A program made the position numbers and the translations under genes. From assembly GCA_963702835.1 (NCBI GenBank), contig OY969762.1, forward strand, positions 992,001-1,056,000: DNA of 64,000 nt, read 5' to 3'. The notes below the pieces were generated by a model. It was not told the origin of the DNA and ran no database searches. It was given only the letters and a program-made list of their open reading frames with translations. Shown here piece after piece: positions 61,399-64,000 of this stretch. The DNA is from JAFGAV01 sp041479055. Lineage in GTDB: Bacteria; Acidobacteriota; Aminicenantia; Aminicenantales; JAFGAV01. Numbering within the stretch: the stretch's first letter is position 1; every line of letters starts with the position of its first letter.

Positions 61399-64000
61399 CT
61401 ATTTTTTTATGGGATAGGGGGGGATGGGCGGCAGCGTCCTCTCCTTGGTCTTCAACTCCTCCAGGATGACCTGGATGGCCTTGTTGAGCTGGTCATCAAT
61501 GCCGGCGAATTCCCTGGCCGGGTCGTTGTCCACGAAAATATCCGGCTCCACGCCGACGCCTTCGATGATCCATTCCTTTCCGTCCAAGCTATAGCGGGCA
61601 AATTCGGGCTTGTTCAGGAACCCGCCGTCAAGCAGGGGCAGCGTACCCCGGATGCCCACCACACCCCCCCAGGTCCGCTTCCCGATGAGCTGGCCCAGGC
61701 CGTGTTTCCTAAAACGATAGGGAAAGAGGTCGCCGTCCGAAGCGGAGAATTCGTTCATGAGGCAGACCATCGGGCCCAAAAAAGCTTCCTCCGGGTCGGG
61801 CCGGGGCACGGTGTCGCGCGACATATCGACCATAGCGATTTCCCGGCGAAGCCGGTCGATGATCATGGGCGAGACGTTTCCCCCACCGTTGCCCCGGACG
61901 TCGACGATGAGCGCTTTCTTGCGGAGCTGAGGGTAAAAATACTTGACGAACTCGACCAGCCCGGGGACGCCCATGTCCGGGATGTGGAGGTAGCCCACCT
62001 TCCCGTCAGTGGCCCGAGCCACCTTCTCGATGTTCTCCTGGACCCAGGTGTAATAATAGAGCGGCTGCTCGTCATCGATGGGCACCACGACCACCTCGCG
62101 GCTCCCCTTCTCCTCGGCCTTGGCGTTCACCCGGAGCTTGACCTGCTTGCCGGCGGTGTTGACCAGAGACTCATAAATATCCGTCAGGGAGCTGGTCGGC
62201 CGGTCGTTGACGGCCAGGATATAATCGCCCTCCTTGACGTTGACTCCCACGTCGAGGAGCGGGTTGCGAAGGGAGTTGTCCCAGTTCTGGCCGCGGAGGA
62301 TCTTAACGACCTTGGTGAATCCTGTTCCGTCCTTCTGGACCTGGGCTCCCAGCAGGCCGACTTTGACGCGCGGCACGGCCGGCAGGTCTCCCCCGCCGAC
62401 GTAGGTATGGCCGGTGCTGAGCTCGCCGATCAGCTCGCCGATGACATAGGTCAGGTCGGCGCGGTGGTTGGCGGCCCGGGCCAGGGGCAGATACTTCTGC
62501 TTCAGGGCCTCCCAGTCCTGGCCGTGCATGTTGGGCGCATAAAAGTAATATTTCATCTGCCGCCAGCATTCGAGGTATATCTGCTCCCACTCTTTTTTAA
62601 GGTCGAGGTTGACCTCCAAGCCTCCCAGGTCGAGCTTTTCTTCGAGCTTGAAAGGGGCGCGGGGCAGGTCCAGGAGATACAAGGACCGCTCCTTCATGAC
62701 CAGCATCTTCTTCTGGTCGGCTGAAACGGCATAGGCGTCCGCAACACCCAGCTCGGTCTCCTTCTGGTCGGTCAGGTTGTACATTTTAAGCGAGGTGGCG
62801 GTGTCGCGGTCGCCCCGCTTGAGGTAGTAGAGAATATCGCCCACCGAGACAAGTTCCCGATAGTTGGCTACCTCGATGGGCAGTCCGACGAGGCGGGCTT
62901 TAAGGCCTTCGATGTCCACCTTGACCGTCAGGCCGGCTTTCGGCTTTTCCGCCTCCTTGGCTTCCGGTTTTGTTTCTTTACCCTTGTCCGTTTTAGAAGC
63001 TGAGGCCTCGGCTTCCTTGGCCACCGACACTTCGTCGCTTTTGGGGGCAAAGGGCGATTTAGTGTCCGCGGCCAGGGTCACCAAGTAGATGCGGGACAGG
63101 GACAGAAAAGCGTGATCCCATTCGGTGGAGCTGTAGTAGGGCTTGAAATCGCGGTCCGAGACGAAGAAGAGGTATTTTCCATCCGAGCTGAAGGCGGGTC
63201 CGTAGGAGTTGTACCAACCGTCCGTAACTTCAAAACTCTTGCCCGCCGCCAGGGAATAGAGGTACACCTTGCCCTGGGACTCCACCTCGGGCCGGGCATA
63301 GGCGATCCATTGGCTGTCGGGGGACCAGGCGTAGTCGGTGATTTCCCAGATCTTGGCCTGGTCCACGATCTTGACCTGCTTGGAGCCGATATCCACATAG
63401 TTCAGGCGAAGGAGCTTGTCGCCCCAGAGCAGCTTCTTGGAGTCCGGCGACCAAACGGCCCGATACTTGTAGGTGTCGCCGCCGGTAGTGACCTGGATGG
63501 CCGCTCCGCTTCCGTCCTGGGGGACAATGGCCAGCTCCTCGGTGCCGCTCCCGTCGGACATGTAGGCGATCCACTTGCCGTCCGGAGACCAGATGGGGTT
63601 CTGTTCGTGGACGCCGGGGGTGGCCGTCAGGTTGCGGGTGTTGCCGTTTTTGGCCGGGACGGTGAAGATATCGCCCCTGGCGCCAAGGACCACCCGCTTG
63701 CCGTCGGGCGAGATGTCGCCGCCGGAGGTTCGGCTGGCGACGCTCACCAGTTTGCTCCGGCCGTTGAGCATATCATCGGCGATGGTCACCGGGATTTTTT
63801 CTGTTTTTTCGTTGCGCAAGTCGAAACGGTACAGGTATCCCCCGTTCTCGAAGACGATGGCCTCCCCGCCCAGCGAGGGGAATTTGATGTCGTAATCGGT
63901 GAACTGCGTCAGCTTTTTTGTCTCTTTTGTCTTCAGGCTATAACGGTACAGATTCATCCGCTTGTTTTCGTCGCGGTCAGAGACGAAGTAGACGGCCTCC
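61399..64000 (-). CDS. Tricorn-type S41 protease (5' end outside window)
   Basis: Large peptidase: N-terminal beta-propeller repeats with TolB-like WD motifs (IWSPDGKWIAYMSDGSG, AVWSPDSKKLL, YAWSPDSQWIAYARP), a Lys/Glu-rich linker, a tricorn C1/PDZ region (ELIGELSTGHTYVGGGD with the catalytic His, then PDZ from about 550) and the S41 core with IVDVRGNGGGN, nucleophile Ser in NEFSASDGD and Glu in GVGVEPDIFV. The frame stays open past the ATG at 63957 to the right edge (EAVYFVSDRDENKR), so the start lies outside. Breaks down peptides exported or imported in the envelope. Confidence 0.92.
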   Translation of the reverse strand, partial: EAVYFVSDRDENKRMNLYRYSLKTKETKKLTQFTDYDIKFPSLGGEAIVFENGGYLYRFDLRNEKTEKIPVTIADDMLNGRSKLVSVASRTSGGDISPDGKRVVLGARGDIFTVPAKNGNTRNLTATPGVHEQNPIWSPDGKWIAYMSDGSGTEELAIVPQDGSGAAIQVTTGGDTYKYRAVWSPDSKKLLWGDKLLRLNYVDIGSKQVKIVDQAKIWEITDYAWSPDSQWIAYARPEVESQGKVYLYSLAAGKSFEVTDGWYNSYGPAFSSDGKYLFFVSDRDFKPYYSSTEWDHAFLSLSRIYLVTLAADTKSPFAPKSDEVSVAKEAEASASKTDKGKETKPEAKEAEKPKAGLTVKVDIEGLKARLVGLPIEVANYRELVSVGDILYYLKRGDRDTATSLKMYNLTDQKETELGVADAYAVSADQKKMLVMKERSLYLLDLPRAPFKLEEKLDLGGLEVNLDLKKEWEQIYLECWRQMKYYFYAPNMHGQDWEALKQKYLPLARAANHRADLTYVIGELIGELSTGHTYVGGGDLPAVPRVKVGLLGAQVQKDGTGFTKVVKILRGQNWDNSLRNPLLDVGVNVKEGDYILAVNDRPTSSLTDIYESLVNTAGKQVKLRVNAKAEEKGSREVVVVPIDDEQPLYYYTWVQENIEKVARATDGKVGYLHIPDMGVPGLVEFVKYFYPQLRKKALIVDVRGNGGGNVSPMIIDRLRREIAMVDMSRDTVPRPDPEEAFLGPMVCLMNEFSASDGDLFPYRFRKHGLGQLIGKRTWGGVVGIRGTLPLLDGGFLNKPEFARYSLDGKEWIIEGVGVEPDIFVDNDPAREFAGIDDQLNKAIQVILEELKTKERTLPPIPPYPIKK

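Noticed and set aside
1..64000. CRISPR array, rRNA operon, prophage, integrase or IS transposase genes
   Set aside because: No regular repeat-spacer pattern, rRNA sequence, phage structural gene or transposase was seen.

Overview
The window is a GC-rich (roughly 60 %), tightly packed bacterial chromosome segment with about 55 protein genes, two tRNA genes and almost no spare DNA. The cell is a diderm: there are lipoproteins, an outer-membrane beta-barrel, a periplasmic alpha-2-macroglobulin/PBP1C pair and HflK/HflC. The content is rich in peptidases (S41, tricorn-type, M16 pair, M20, S8, M24, S9) and in anaerobic amino-acid breakdown (a hydroxyproline dehydratase with its activase, histidine breakdown by FtcD, a D-cysteine-desulfhydrase-like PLP enzyme). 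This profile resembles Candidatus Aminicenantes or a related Acidobacteriota-type lineage. That placement is an inference from gene content, not a measured phylogeny.

Layout. 1-3.3 kb: 3' part of a homocysteine S-methyltransferase gene and a secreted S41 peptidase. 3.4-11.4 kb: a DUF4416-like gene, asnS, then a tightly coupled run rimO-pgpA-cinA-thpR-plsY-gpsA-TPR lipoprotein (phospholipid precursor and housekeeping genes). 11.4-17.9 kb: ahcY diverging from an M16-like pair, ftcD and a macro-domain gene. 17.9-20.4 kb: a znuABC-type metal importer with a dyad in its promoter. 20.5-30.5 kb: pepD, a thioester alpha-2-macroglobulin, pbpC and a RidA-family gene with two good translation starts. 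30.53-30.82 kb: a non-coding transposon-like element (inverted termini, 10-bp direct repeats). 30.9-33.5 kb: FmdB-type zinc ribbon, beta-barrel, S8 protease.

33.5-41 kb (minus strand): nitrilase-family hydrolase, Xaa-Pro aminopeptidase, HypD-type glycyl radical enzyme, its activase, an FCD-type GntR regulator with perfect operator dyads over its promoter, and homoserine dehydrogenase. I read this as a regulated pathway for using hydroxyproline/proline peptides. 41-44.5 kb: S9 peptidase, beta-lactamase-family hydrolase, methyltransferase, tRNA-Ser(CGA). 44.6-48.4 kb: tadA, threonine synthase, hflK-hflC. 48.4-57.3 kb: PLP lyase, GH3 lipoprotein, apt, a membrane protein, thiE, an NCS2 purine permease, tsaE, nnrD/E fusion and an alkyltransferase-like gene. 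57.4-60.9 kb: glycolytic operon gap-pgk-tpiA-secG, with tpiA broken by an apparent one-base deletion, then tRNA-Leu(GAG). 60.9-64 kb: thioredoxin and the 3' part of a tricorn-type protease gene running off the right edge.

Two themes recur. Several first genes of transcription units have a good -10 box only 6-15 nt before the start codon and no Shine-Dalgarno sequence, which suggests leaderless mRNAs, while operon-internal genes mostly use ATGA overlaps or clear SD sites. Peptide and amino-acid use dominates the accessory content.
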